From Nissolia schottii (Eukaryota; Streptophyta; Magnoliopsida; Fabales; Fabaceae): a stretch of 64,000 nucleotides of DNA. Location: assembly GCA_003254905.1 (NCBI GenBank), contig QANU01099724.1, positions 201,129-265,128 of the forward strand, read 5' to 3'. How positions within the stretch are numbered: the first letter of the stretch is position 1; the number at the start of each line of letters is the position of its first letter. A program made the translations under genes and the position numbers. Below are positions 23,686-35,639 of this stretch, in pieces. The notes below the pieces were generated by a model. It was given only the letters and a program-made list of their open reading frames with translations, was not told where the DNA came from and ran no database searches.

Positions 23686-24050
23686 TAATATGGTCAATGT
23701 AAAAAATTTACATTTGTATGGGCCTGGGTCTGAATTCGCCACGGGCTGTGGAGAATTCAGACCCTCAGACGTTTTTTTTTTTATATTTTAAAAAGGTCTG
23801 AATTCGCCACACCCTATGGCGAATTCAGACCTTTTTTTTTAAAAAAAAGTCTGAATTTGCCACACCCTGTAGCGAATTCAGACTTTTTTTTTCTTTTTTC
23901 TTTATAAATGTCTGAATTCGCTACAGGATGTGGATCCAGACTTTTTGTTTTTTTTTTTTAAAAAAAAAAATGTCTGAATTCGCCACTGGGTGTGACGAAT
24001 TCAGACTCCAGCCCATACAGTTGTAATTTTGTATTTCAAGCCATATTTTA
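23685..24050. repeat. Array of hairpins built on GTCTGAATTCGCC, within a fold-back element
   Basis: Five hairpins follow each other between 23728 and 24005. Each has GTCTGAATTCGCCAC-like text, a short variable middle (such as ACCCTATG) and the inverse GGCGAATTCAGAC. They are separated by T-runs and A-runs. The fourth has lost part of its right arm. Outside the array the flanks also pair: TGTATGGGCC(T)GG on the left and CCAGCCCATACA on the right, then AATATGG against CCATATT. The whole is thus one inverted-repeat element with repeated hairpins in the middle. Confidence 0.85.
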
Positions 24051-24125
24051 GTATACAACTTATACTACAACCATAGAAATGTAAAGATACCTCATTTTTA
24101 CTTACTTTCTTCTCCTCGTTTTCTC

Positions 24126-25876
24126 AAAGTACAATAAGTAGATTTCTTTTAGGTCATGTTAAATGTGCACCTTCCTACTTATAGTAAAGTGGCTTAATTA
24201 AATTAACGGATGTCCATCATAGTCATTTTATAAATTAGGAGTATCTTTACAATGTGTTTATCAAAACTATTCTGTTATTTCTTCCCATAGAGAGCCAGTT
24301 TTATCTTATTTTACCAAACATTATTTATTTATAGCAATTTTTAAAATCCCAAAAAATTTATCAACACTTAAAAAGCCACACCATTACCAAACCAAGCCTT
24401 ATTTAAGACAAAATAATTATTCCCTTATTTCTATATCAGGATTTGATATTCTCATAACATGTCAACTTATCAAAGAGTATTGGATTGAAATCAATTGATC
24501 CTCACGTGATTCTACGTGTATTGTATACAAATTGTATATTAAATTTTGTTTGAGAAGTACTTTGGTGCCATTACCCATCTATTTAATAAACACAACTGTA
24601 ATAAATATTTACTATTCACATTATTATGTTTCAGTAATCATCTCAATGTATTATATTTTGTGGGGATTGTTGAATGGATTTTACCAATTTACAATTGATA
24701 ATGATTTGAAAACTCACCTAACTATTTAATTTCTCCTTTAAGGTTGTTGCCTTACTTCACCATCTCCAAAATGCTCATGCCCACAGCTACTCAAGTGGTC
24801 AGATACTCAAGATCACTTCAACATTTATTCATGTCAGGCAAGAAATAGTGTTGCTAATGTTGTGCTTAACATGGTACAAAAATATTAATTTAACTTTTTT
24901 AACATTAAGATGCAATCTTACAAAACAAGGTATCAATCTTGCACTGTTTATATATATCTATATTTAATAAATCCTGGATAGTAGAACTTATGGATGCATA
25001 NAAAGTACAATAAGTAGATTTCTTTTAGGTCATGTTAAATGTGCACCTTCCTACTTATAGTAAAGTGGCTTAATTAAATTAACGGATGTCCATCATAGTC
25101 ATTTTATAAATTAGGAGTATCTTTACAATGTGTTTATCAAAACTATTCTGTTATTTCTTCCCATAGAGAGCCAGTTTTATCTTATTTTACCAAACATTAT
25201 TTATTTATAGCAATTTTTAAAATCCCAAAAAATTTATCAACACTTAAAAAGCCACACCATTACCAAACCAAGCCTTATTTAAGACAAAATAATTATTCCC
25301 TTATTTCTATATCAGGATTTGATATTCTCATAACATGTCAACTTATCAAAGAGTATTGGATTGAAATCAATTGATCCTCACGTGATTCTACGTGTATTGT
25401 ATACAAATTGTATATTAAATTTTGTTTGAGAAGTACTTTGGTGCCATTACCCATCTATTTAATAAACACAACTGTAATAAATATTTACTATTCACATTAT
25501 TATGTTTCAGTAATCATCTCAATGTATTATATTTTGTGGGGATTGTTGAATGGATTTTACCAATTTACAATTGATAATGATTTGAAAACTCACCTAACTA
25601 TTTAATTTCTCCTTTAAGGTTGTTGCCTTACTTCACCATCTCCAAAATGCTCATGCCCACAGCTACTCAAGTGGTCAGATACTCAAGATCACTTCAACAT
25701 TTATTCATGTCAGGCAAGAAATAGTGTTGCTAATGTTGTGCTTAACATGGTACAAAAATATTAATTTAACTTTTTTAACATTAAGATGCAATCTTACAAA
25801 ACAAGGTATCAATCTTGCACTGTTTATATATATCTATATTTAATAAATCCTGGATAGTAGAACTTATGGATGCATA
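24126..25876 (+). repeat. Identical 875-bp direct duplication joined by one N (likely assembly artefact)
   Basis: Positions 24126-25000 and 25002-25876 appear to be the same sequence, offset by exactly 876 bases, with a lone N at 25001. Both begin AAAGTACAATAAGTAG and end ACTTATGGATGCATA; line-by-line comparison showed no difference. Each copy includes the same short, meaningless frame. A perfect repeat meeting at a single N is what results when two overlapping contig ends are joined without merging. Confidence 0.9.
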
Positions 25877-26506
25877 ACTATCTATACACTAAATAGACAT
25901 CTGTCAAGCAGAGAAGAAATTTTTTCCGCCCAATTTCAGTCAGGAAGCAAGAATGGTAGAAGCAAAACTGCATAACTGCATTTGTACTTTAGTAGATGGT
26001 AAGAACTTATCTGACCAAAATTGAAGACTCATATCAATGTAGTTATGTGTCATGTTTTCCATACTATGAGTAGGACATATATAGTAGATTGATTTGAATA
26101 TTCTTATTTCTGCAAATAGATCCCACCAATTTAGGAAAAGGTGGTACGAACTGTACACTTTTAACTTGATGGAACTATTCAGCCCATTTACTATACATTT
26201 TACATAGTAGACTAATGCAATATCCCCAGGCATCTATCAGTCATAGTTGCAACTTTTCACATATTATACCAGAATATTTTAATGCAAATATATTCAAGCC
26301 TTCAATGGTGGATTTGAATTTGCATTTTACATGCAGTTCACACACTCCACACTAACTAATAGGTTAACATTCCCAATTTGATTTGATTTTATTATTTTTT
26401 AACCAAAAAAAAGAAAAAGCTTGTGTTGCACTTTTATTTTAGTTTCCTTTTCATATTGAATCTTTGTTTTCAGGTTGGGTTGTGTAACAGAATCAGCTTA
26501 TAATTC

Positions 26507-27623
26507 ATGGAGGCCAGATATGATCTCATAAGCGCAGCTAACCTCACGAAGTTAACTTCGTTGTTCTAGGTGTACATTACTCAATTATGGAAAGTACCAA
26601 ACAAAGACAACAAGACCGAAATTTTCTCAATGGAAATGATATTCCAAGATGAAAAGATAAACCCAATAATTTTTTGTAATAGAAGTATACTATTCCTCTA
26701 CCTCGGCCATCTTGGTAGCCTTTGTTGTTTATAATTTCAACCCTTCAAAATACATTGATTATTTAAGAGTTGGAAGAAATATATTATTATTAGAATGCGG
26801 TATGATATTAATGTTTCAGATTTTCTATTTTGATTTCGTATTAGAATTGATGGGGTTTGCATATTGATAATACAGGGAGACCGTATCCATGCATCTGTGC
26901 CAAAAATTTGGTCAACAGTTTTAAAAGTGTTTTGTGTGAAGGGAAGTTTTTCGTTGTGCAAAACTTTATAGTTGGTGCTAACAGTAATAAGGTGAAGACG
27001 GTTCAACACAAGTACAAACTCACATTTTTAAAAGAACTGTCAAACATCTAGATGCAATTCCTTTTGTTGCAAAGTCATTCAATCTAAAACCTATTTTCCC
27101 GATCATTTCTAAAGAAGACATTAGTTAGAATGAACATTTCGGTATGGCATTTCTCAAAACCATACATTAAAAAGTTGGCATGTGAATAACATAATTGTTA
27201 GTTTGCCAGCCCCCACAATTTGACTCAGCGGTGGTAACTTTTCAACAACAAAATTGTTACTTTCGTCCATAATACCCCACTGTCTTCAAATGTCTTTGTT
27301 AGTTCTCAATAATTATTTTGTATTGACCTGGTTATATTTAACTAATAAATATTGATTTAATGAAACTAATATGTTATACTGTCATTACATCAGAACTAAA
27401 GATAATGAAATCTAAATTTAACCATGAACATTAGACTATATTTTACATAAATCTATAAATCAATTCGTTCACTATTTAATACTCAGTGTTTTGATTTCTC
27501 ACAACATTCAATTCTTCCATTAGATGTATTGGGAGAGATTATTGGTAAAGAAGAACCAAAGCAAATGCTCACACAAAAAGATGGCACAAGCCAGCGTATG
27601 GTTGTCTATATTAAAGACTCAGA
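26507..27623 (+). pseudogene. Replication protein A 70-kDa-like pseudogene
   Basis: Three exon-like pieces on the plus strand match the plant RPA1-like family. The first (26507-26640) starts with ATG, reads MEARYDLISAANLTKL, hits a TAG, then VYITQLWKVPNKDNK and SMEMIFQDEK. The second (26873-27048) starts after CAG with GDRIHASVPK, shifts frame near 26905 and continues SFKSVLCEGKFFVVQNFIVG and KYKLTFLKE. The third (27524-27623) reads DVLGEIIGKEEPKQ and RMVVYIKDSE and ends at a good donor. The stop and the frameshift make it non-functional. Known family members bind single-stranded DNA; many copies in plants come from Helitrons. Confidence 0.7.
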
Positions 27624-28363
27624 GTAAGTTGTAATTTATAATACTAAAGTGCAGAACCGGCTTGCTGTAAATTGTGAATACAGATACTACTCAAAGTCAA
27701 ATGGTAAATAACTTTGTGTAAACGAAAAGTTAGATTTTCTATTTAAAGATTTTTTAGTATTTATAACCTGATTGAAGTTTTTTCTAATCAGACAATGTCT
27801 GCTGAGTTTTCACACGCCATACTTAGTAATGGATTGAGCGGTAGCTAGGTGTTGAGGGTTTGAAGTGGAGATCAAGAACGTTTTTACCCTTGCAAGTTAA
27901 ACTACTCAAAGAAAAATTAGGCTAAATAGGGTAATTTGTTAGATTATTTCAGACAAATACTTCTAATTATGAAGAAAGTCAGTCAATTGAACATTGTACA
28001 TACTACAATTATATCATCCATCCTACTTGCGGAATAATTGCGAAATACAAACTCAACCAGCCAAAAAAATTCTATTACTACGACTATATTCATCATGGCC
28101 ACATAGTATTAGTACGTGCGTATTATCTAGGCACTATACACTCATTCTTATTCTGAATTTCACACAGTATTATCTAAATGTAGAACTAGAATGCCAATAC
28201 AAAGTACTTCCCCACACAGTGAAAATATGAGTCTGCACAATCTTAAATAAGCTTTTCACATCCCCACCTAACCAAGCACTTTCTTTATAGCTTACTATAT
28301 ATCTCCATCATCTTTTAAACACACTCCACAATTGTAAGACTAAAAATCTTCCAAGTGTCCACC

Positions 28364-28465
28364 ATGCCTTTCGACTGTGGCTACAAGGCATTCCTTGGTC
28401 CCTTTTGTGGTTCATCTAGAGAGAAAAAGTTGAAGAAGTTACCATTTACTTTCACAAACTTTTCT

Positions 28466-28505
<40 letters not shown>

Positions 28506-28940
28506 TAAGGGATTCTCACCACAGATTTCTCCTCCCACAACTCCCTTTCGACATGGTTTATGAGATTCTGCTAAGAGGGGATCCCAAAACTATTGGTTGC
28601 ACTTCCAAGGAATGGAGAAATTAATTTTCTTTCAGAACCATTCTTTATTAAGATGCATTGCCTCTCATCTCCTGCACCCGAGGTTAACATTTTCGTCCAC
28701 ATGGGATTTCCAGTGCTCAGAGCTGACCAAGACTGGATTTTTTTGCACCAATGGAGACAACTTGCCCATAAATCTATCGGAAAACTTGGATCAATGGTCA
28801 TGGTTCAACATAGTAGGCGCTGATAACTGTAATCTATCATTCATTTCTTTTTTGACACCCTCGAAACTTTTTTGATGATATGGAATCCATTGACTAGATT
28901 CTCACGTACATTTGATTTGATGACTATTGAGAGGTATTGT
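28364..28940 (+). pseudogene. F-box protein pseudogene
   Basis: After an ATG at 28364, a leader interrupted by a TA microsatellite (28470-28503) leads to an F-box-like stretch LLPQLPFDMVYEILLRGDP then TIGCTSKEW. The frame then breaks. Further matches to the F-box associated region of legume F-box/kelch-like proteins appear in shifted frames, such as LDQWSWFNIVGADN near 28785-28826 and a MIWNPLTRFSRT-like stretch near 28875-28915. At least two frameshifts are needed, so it is not functional. Confidence 0.55.
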
Positions 28941-28983
28941 TTCATAGAAATCACCAGAATTTTTATATGCTATTTAATGTTCT

Positions 28984-29445
28984 AGTGGGCCTAACCATGA
29001 GTTGAATTTAAAAGTTGAAACACCAAACATGTTGCAAAATATAGATCATTCAATCGGTTTATGCAATGACATTAGATTGGTCATTACAAGGCTCGGTCAA
29101 CATGTTTTGGAAACAAAAGTAATTGTAGGTAACAATAGTGGGCTAGAGGTTTTCATATCTAGAATGACCTTAACTCCTTTAGATTTCAAAATTACCATTT
29201 AAATTCCAAAGAAGATAATTTTCTGTCATGGTTTTATATGGAATGACTATTAACAAAAGTTAAGGCCAATTTTTTATCAAAGGTGAGCCTATTGTTAAAG
29301 AAGCCCATTTTTACACATGGTCAATTATATGTTGGAATATCAAGGGTTACTAGTAGGAAAGGATTGAAGATATTGATCTGTCATGATGATAGCAACAACA
29401 ATTCACAAACTACCAATGTCGTTTACAAAGAAGTCTTTCCAAATG
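28984..29445 (+). pseudogene. Helitron/PIF1-like helicase C-terminal fragment
   Basis: Starting at 28984 the frame reads SGPNHELNLKVETPNML, then GLCNDIRLVITRLGQHVLE, then VFISRMTLTP. After a frame break come pieces matching the end of Helitron helicases: FTHGQLYVG-like text and SRKGLKILICHDD, then VVYKEVF near 29421-29438. Several stops and shifts are present. These are the last conserved blocks of the superfamily 1 helicase of plant Helitrons, so the gene is 5'-truncated and dead. It follows the F-box pseudogene directly. Confidence 0.75.
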
Positions 29446-29629
29446 TTTGAACTATTATCAATAAATGTATCCGAATATTATATAGTAGATATTATCTTCT
29501 TCCATCACAATTCAAAACATAGCGGTTATTGTATTTCTTACATTTACCCATTATGTAAGTATTCAAAACTTCTCGTGATTTTGTTTGGTTGTAATTTCTA
29601 ATTTCCATCTATCATACTTAATTTATAAA

Positions 29630-30181
29630 TTATGTTGCGTTTGCATGGGTTCTCCAAATTTTGGAGAAGTACCGTATGGGTACGTACCGGGTACAGGTAC
29701 GCCTGAGTACGACTGGGTACGTACTCATTATTTTTTTTAAAATAGAATGAGTATGTCTGGGCACGTCGTGGGTACGCCGACCAAAATTACGTCGTTTTGA
29801 GTGATTTTTTTTTAATTTGACTTACTAATCAGACCTTAATAAAAAAACGTAATACCTTAATTCTTCCTTCAATCCTCTATGTCTCCTTCTTTAATATGCG
29901 ACCTTGTCTTCGATGATACGACCTTATCTTCGGCAAGTTCCAGTTCCTCTTCTCTTTTGCTCTTGTTTTTTTAAAGAAAGAAACGAATAAATATGATTTT
30001 AACTTTTTCTTGTGATGTTAATTTTGGATTATATATATACATTAGGTATCTTGTGAATTGTTTTTATTATATGTAATTTATTATATATATATATATATTT
30101 AGCGTACTCGTATTCATGTTTTGCAAAAAATTTCGAACACGTATCCGTACTCAATACGATCCCCATACTTAGGTAACATAG
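29630..30181. mobile_element. 552-bp TIR element with 8-bp target duplication TTTATAAA
   Basis: The 8-mer TTTATAAA occurs at 29622-29629 and 30182-30189. Between them the tips are imperfect inverted repeats: TTATGTTGCGTTTGCATGGG at the left, and the inverse of CTATGTTACCTAAGTATGGG at the right. The interior is rich in GGGTACG-type words that pair with CGTATCC/CGTACTC words. The 8-bp duplication suggests a hAT-like non-autonomous element. Confidence 0.75.
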
Positions 30182-30444
30182 TTTATAAACTTTGGTTGAT
30201 CGGAAGTTTCGAATTAACACCAGATAATATATGAAAAACTAACTATTTATATAATGTAATCGTTTTAACTATTCAAATTTATGAACATATTATTAAGTTG
30301 AATTCAGCGGTGTAGGATCTAGTATATGTTAAAAACAAAACGAAAAGAAAGGAATTTTGATGCATAGGACTCATGTCCATGCAAAAGAAAGGCAGGTGGC
30401 ATTCTAGTTCCGCCCAAGTGGCACTTTCTGATTTAAGCGCGTGT

Positions 30445-30450
30445 CACGTG
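30445..30450 (+). promoter_or_regulatory. G-box (CACGTG) upstream of the acidic-protein gene
   Basis: CACGTG lies within GCGTGTCACGTGCCAGTGGC, about 100 bases before the likely first (non-coding) exon. G-boxes bind bZIP and bHLH factors. Motif seen; use inferred. Confidence 0.4.
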
Positions 30451-30753
30451 CCAGTGGCACCTTCCTTAATGATATTTATTAATCAACGAGGTTTGCCATA
30501 TGCCGCTGAGATTGAGAAGGGACTGAAGGTGAAGAATCACAGTCAGTAGCATATTGGCTCTCACGAGTTCAGGTAAAACCCCCCCTGAATCTGAATTTGA
30601 TTATTCTCTTCGCAAACAATTTTCACTCTCTCTAGTTTTATTCTTGTGACTTGTTACACACAGCATAGATACAGAAATTAAGCATCTTTTGCTTGTTAAT
30701 TTAAACTTTCCGTGGTGTATACTGGTATATAATTAAAGTAATTATTTTGTAGA

Positions 30754-33700
30754 ATGGAAATGGAAGAACCAGACGATGAAGAGTGGAACCCTAGTTGTAG
30801 TAGTAGTACTAGTAAATACTACTTTTCTGAATCTGCTAAAGGCAAAAATAGTAGTGGCAAGGTGAGGTGGGTTTGCGACATTGGAAAGAAGATGCTGGTG
30901 GCTGGTTTGGCGGCCTCATCTGCCCCAATTATTGTTCCACCCCTTTTTGTTGCCTCTGCTATTGGCATCGCAGTTTCTGTGCCATATGCATTCTTCTTGG
31001 CCGCCCATGTCTGCACTGAGAGTTTGTTGAGCAAGCTGCTCCCTGGGCCCAACCCTCCTCAGCTTCTTGATGAAGAACAAGAGGTGTGGTTTCTTCAGCA
31101 AGATGTTGGCATGCAATGGGAAAACAAGGAGGATCGGTTTCTTGGAGATGAAACAAAAAGGGACAATATTGGAATGGTTGGTGTTCAAGATATGAAAGAT
31201 GTTGGACAAAGGGTTGTGATGGATCAGGAGGATGAGCAAGGACCATTGGACTCGCCAGATGCCGACAATGTTGTCCAACATGATGGCTCTAAGGAAGATG
31301 GCAGGGACTTTTTCTGTGTGGAGGAGGAGAATGCATTATTGCCACAAAAGCATGATGATGTGAAAAATGGGGATGAAGAAATAGAGCATGGAGTGGAAGG
31401 GCAAGTAACAGGAGAAAGTAATGGGGAGCAAGAAGTGAGTGGGGGCCATGGAGTTGTGATAACAATTGAGGGTGTTGATGAGGCTGGCGATGACGATATT
31501 GAAGAATTCGAAACACCCTTTGAGGCTACAACTGTTGTTTTGGAGGAATTTGGGGATAAAGCCATAGAGGGTGACATAGAGGAAGAAGAGTTACGGAGGG
31601 AAACGAGGGGGTTGCTGGAAGAAATTAGGGATGCAGGTAAAACTGATAGTGAAGGAGAATGTGTTGATGGAGTCCGTGGAGGCACTGGTGAAAGTGATCA
31701 AGAAATTGGTCCAGTTGTTGAAAATTTGGAGGTAGCACATGAAGACAACCACGGTTGTAGTACGGTTAAGGTGGCTGAAGGAGTTTCAAGAAAGGAAGAA
31801 GATGAAAGAGTATGTGAGGAGTTTCTTCAGCCAAGCAATGCTGAAAATAAGGATAATATCTACAATGAAGTGGAATCAACTGAACCTATAAGAGGTGTGT
31901 TAGAAGGAAAAGAGGTTGATAATACAAATTACACGCAGATGCAAATGATGGCTCTAGATTCTGAACTGGTAGATGGGAGGCATTTTCAATATGAGGCAGA
32001 CCGGCCTACTGTATCGCAAGAAGGGAACTTAGATAACATTTCTGATTCTGTAAATCAAGAATCTCAGCTGCATGAATATAATGGAGTTTTGGACTCATCA
32101 GTTGCAGAGGCAATAAAAAATGTTGATGAAAGTGGGTTTAATTTGTCGGACACATATACAACAGATTTGCATGAAGGTTAGGCAGTAGAATATGTATTCC
32201 ATTTCTTTTCTGTATACTATTTCATAGTCCTGATATCTGAAATCAATTAATTTATATGTTTGCAGAGTCTTCAAAAGTTATGGTTGATGGGCATACAGCT
32301 CCTACAGAGGTTCCTGTTTCGTCTGAAGAGCAAGAGCTTAGGCCATCTGAATGTTCCTCCGGAAAAGACATTATGTGCCCTTCTCATGAGGTCAAGGCCT
32401 AACTTATGTGTATTATCAGGCAGTCCTTTTTTTAGTACATGATAAAGTGAATGCCTCATTATACTTTAGGGTCATATTGATGACTGTTTTTATATCAATC
32501 AGAACTAGTTTATTAGGATTTACAAGGTTTCCTCCATTCTAAAGCCATTCTAATTTGCTTACAAACTTAAATTTTGCCTCTGGTGTTTATTGAATCCCAT
32601 GAAAAATTAGTAATAAGTTTCCAAATTAGTGCATTGCTAAACTCGGCCTTACAGTCACGCTTAGGTTCAACAACCATAATTCAGTAAAAATAAATAACAT
32701 GAAACTAAAGCTTCGTAGTATATAGTACGTATTCAAAGCTTTTAACAAGTAAAACACAAGGATCATCTTGATGGTATTAGGCATAGTGCTGCCTGTCCTT
32801 GACTTTGTCCTTGGAATGAATTTGTCTGCTGATAACCATGTGAATTAGGATATATTATGATAAGCTTAACCTTGACTCTCCCATAAATTTCTCCCCTAAA
32901 GTTTTCTTCTGTAAGTGTTATAGTAATAGTATGTAAAGGATAGATACAAATTGTAGACGCTTTTCATTGTTTAGTTCAGTGATTGTGATGGTGACAAGTG
33001 AAGTAATTAGTTACATTTTTGTAGTATGCAAGTCACACTGTAAATCAATTGTAGTTTACCTTTCGTTGTTCAATCATAATCAGAAATTTCACCCTCTCCT
33101 CATTCACTCTATACTCTCATTTTGTCGGCTCTGACCATGATTTTCACTAGACAGGCGATTTACTCTATACCATTTTGCAGGTTGTATTCAATGAGGGGAC
33201 TGAAGGAGATGCAGGAAAGGAAGAAGATACAAGAGTTCGTGAAGAGATGCTTCAGTCAAGCAATGCCAAGAATGAGGATGCCATCTACAATGAAGTAGAA
33301 TCAGCCGAACCTCTGAGAGGTATATTAGAAGGCGAAGAGGTTGATCATACAAATGACGCGCAGAAGCAACTTGCGGAACATTCTGAACTGCTGGATGAAA
33401 GACATCTCCAATATGAGGCATTTCCAGCTGAACCGGTTGGAGATTTGATGATAGAAAAGCAGGATCATAACATTCTAGTGACTGAGGACTCTTCTGTGGT
33501 TACCAGTGAAAAAATTGTTATAGGTACAATTGTTAAAGAGGAACTGAACCCAGTACTGGATGGGCCTACTGTATTGCAGGACGGGAAATTAGACGAAAAC
33601 ATTTCTGATTCTGTAAATCAAGAATCTGAGCTGCATGAATATAATAAAGTTATGGACTCATCAGATCCAGGTGCTACGAAAATTGCCGACAAAAGTGGGT

Positions 33701-34799
33701 CCGATTTGTCTTATGAGAAGCGAGTAGACCCTGACGTGGATGCATATACAAATGATTTACATGAAGGTTAGGCCATAGAATATGTTTGCCATTTCCATTC
33801 TGTATACAAATTCCATTTACTGTTCCTTGATGGGCAAATATTTGTTCCTTCTTGCTATCTAAAATTAATTAACTTATACGTTTGCAGAATCTTCAAATGT
33901 TATGGTTGATGGCCGTACAGATTCTGTTGAGGTTCCTGTTTCGTCTGCAAAAGAAGAGCTTAAGCCATATGAATGTTCCTCTGGAGAAAACATTACAAGC
34001 CCTTCTCACGAGGTCAATGCCTAATTTTAGTATATAGGATTTATATGGTTCCTTTCATGCTAAAGCCATTAAAATTTGCCTATGAACTTCAATTTTGCCT
34101 CTGATTTTTATTGGATTCCATGAGGATATATTATTACATAATAAGTCTCCAAACTAGTGCATTGTTAAACTCAGCCTTCTGCATAGGTCCATCAACCATA
34201 GTTCTGCATAAATTAATATGAAACTAAAGCTTCATAGTATTGGTACGCATTCGAAGCTTTTAACAAGTAAAATGCATAAATTCATGTTTATGGTGTTAGT
34301 AGTGGTGCTGCCAATCATGCCTTTGTCCCTGGAATGATTTTTCTGCAGACTATAATGTGAATTATGACATTTAGGTTACCTTGAAGCTTTAATCCCACAT
34401 AAATTTCCCAATGCAAGTATTATTAGTATATTAAGGTTAGTTACAAATTTGTTAGGTAGTTTCATGATTAGTTCAGTGATTGTGATAGTGAGTGAGATAA
34501 TTAGGTAGATTTCTCCTATTACATAAGCCACATTGTAGATGAATTGTAAACTCTAGAGCATTTTGCAGGTTGTATTCAATGAGGAGAGCATATGGAAACA
34601 GGTTGATGCCATCAGGAAGATAATAGGATATGAAGGTACAAAGCAAGCATCATGTGTAGATGAATTAAAGGCTCTATACATATTCACGGGTGTTGAACCT
34701 CCTACCTTTCTCAAGGAGAACCCCTATGACCCCACTGAGATCAGTGAGAAGCTCCACTTCCTCATGTCCATTGTTGGAGTTAAGTCAAATGAGGATTAG
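30754..34799 (+). CDS. Acidic protein of unknown function with duplicated exon block
   Basis: Coding exons: 30754-32176, 32266-32390, 33181-33766, 33888-34012 and 34569-34799. A non-coding exon ends at 30572 (donor GTAAAAC) and the intron ends at TTTTGTAG just before the ATG. In-frame splicing gives 829 residues. Residues 1-40 are Ser-rich and acidic. A hydrophobic patch follows (MLVAGLAASSAPIIVPPLFV and on to about residue 95), which could be one or two membrane segments. The middle is strongly Glu/Asp-rich and likely disordered. The last 76 residues (VVFNEESIWKQVDAIRKIIG to the end) look folded and conserved. Exons 3 and 4 repeat the 3' part of exon 1 and exon 2: both small exons are 125 bp, and both large ones end with DLHEG. 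I do not recognise the family. Confidence 0.85.
31785..34570 (+). repeat. Tandem gene-internal duplication of about 1.4 kb
   Basis: Unit 1 (about 31785-33190) and unit 2 (about 33205-34580) match through exons and introns. Shared coding text includes IYNEVES(T/A)EP, ISDSVNQES(Q/E)LHEYN and TTDLHEG/TNDLHEG; the intron after each DLHEG starts GTTAGGC and contains ATTTC..TCTGTATAC. The next introns both begin GTCAA(G/T)GCCTAA and share CTAAAGCCATT and CTTTTAACAAGTAAAA, and both end CATTTTGCAGGTTGTATTCA. Reading frame is kept across the join. Confidence 0.9.
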
Positions 34800-34899
34800 A
34801 GCGTGACATAATCAGTCTATATTGTTTTCTTCATATTCCAGTATGTTTTTGCTCTGGATTTCGAACATGTTTTTGTTTTTTTTGTTTTTTTCCCTTAAT

Positions 34900-35622
34900 A
34901 ATGTATAGTATATGCTCATGAGCACTGACGAGATTGATGTGATTTATCCATAAAATCAAGATTTTTCATGATTGCATGGTTCTGTTGTCAGACCTTAGCT
35001 TATCGTGATTTGTCCTAATAACAGATTGTCAATAGAGTAATATTGTATACTGAGAATTATGTTAGAATTTTAATACAATTTGTCAATTTGTAAGAATTGT
35101 TAACAGAATTTGTTAAGTTCCATGGTCAGATCAGCCAAACGAGTAAAAATAATATTACAAAAATGTTACATCTATACATATCTTAAAAAAGATTTAACAA
35201 AATAACTATTTGATAGGATCTAATTCTTTATTTCCATTTTATTCTTACGTAACTTTCATTAAATAACGATTTTTTTAATTATTTTTGTATTCACTTTTCT
35301 ATTAGTAGTTTATTGCGGTTAATACGGAAACACTTACTACTGAATTCAGTGCATAGGGTAGGTCGCATAGAAGCGAGAAAAAAAATACTTCATGTCTCTC
35401 TCAAACAACGACGGTGGCAAAAAGGGAGAAAAGTGATAAGAAATAATAAGAAAAAAAAATTGTAAACAATATGGAAAGTGAGCAAATGATCCCGGATGAA
35501 GGAAATAAATTCTTAAGAAAGGTAACAATTGAAGGTGAGCCGCCTCGCAGTACTTAAACCATGAGGGTGCCAAATAAGAATTTGAGGGCCTTTTTATGTA
35601 ATGGGTCTTGAGGGTAGGAAAA
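34900..35622. other. Intergenic, no gene seen
   Basis: Contains the 3' UTR of the acidic-protein gene at its start. No coding region is supported. Confidence 0.5.
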
Positions 35623-35639
35623 ACCTAAATAACTTTTCT

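Noticed and set aside
24532-25605. Two identical 65-residue frames as a gene pair
   Set aside because: They lie within the duplicated 875-bp block, have no coding character and are identical only because the block is.
31224-31685. 153-residue Ser/Pro-rich frame on the minus strand
   Set aside because: It is the reverse shadow of the acidic exon; Glu/Asp codons give Ser/Phe/Leu on the other strand.
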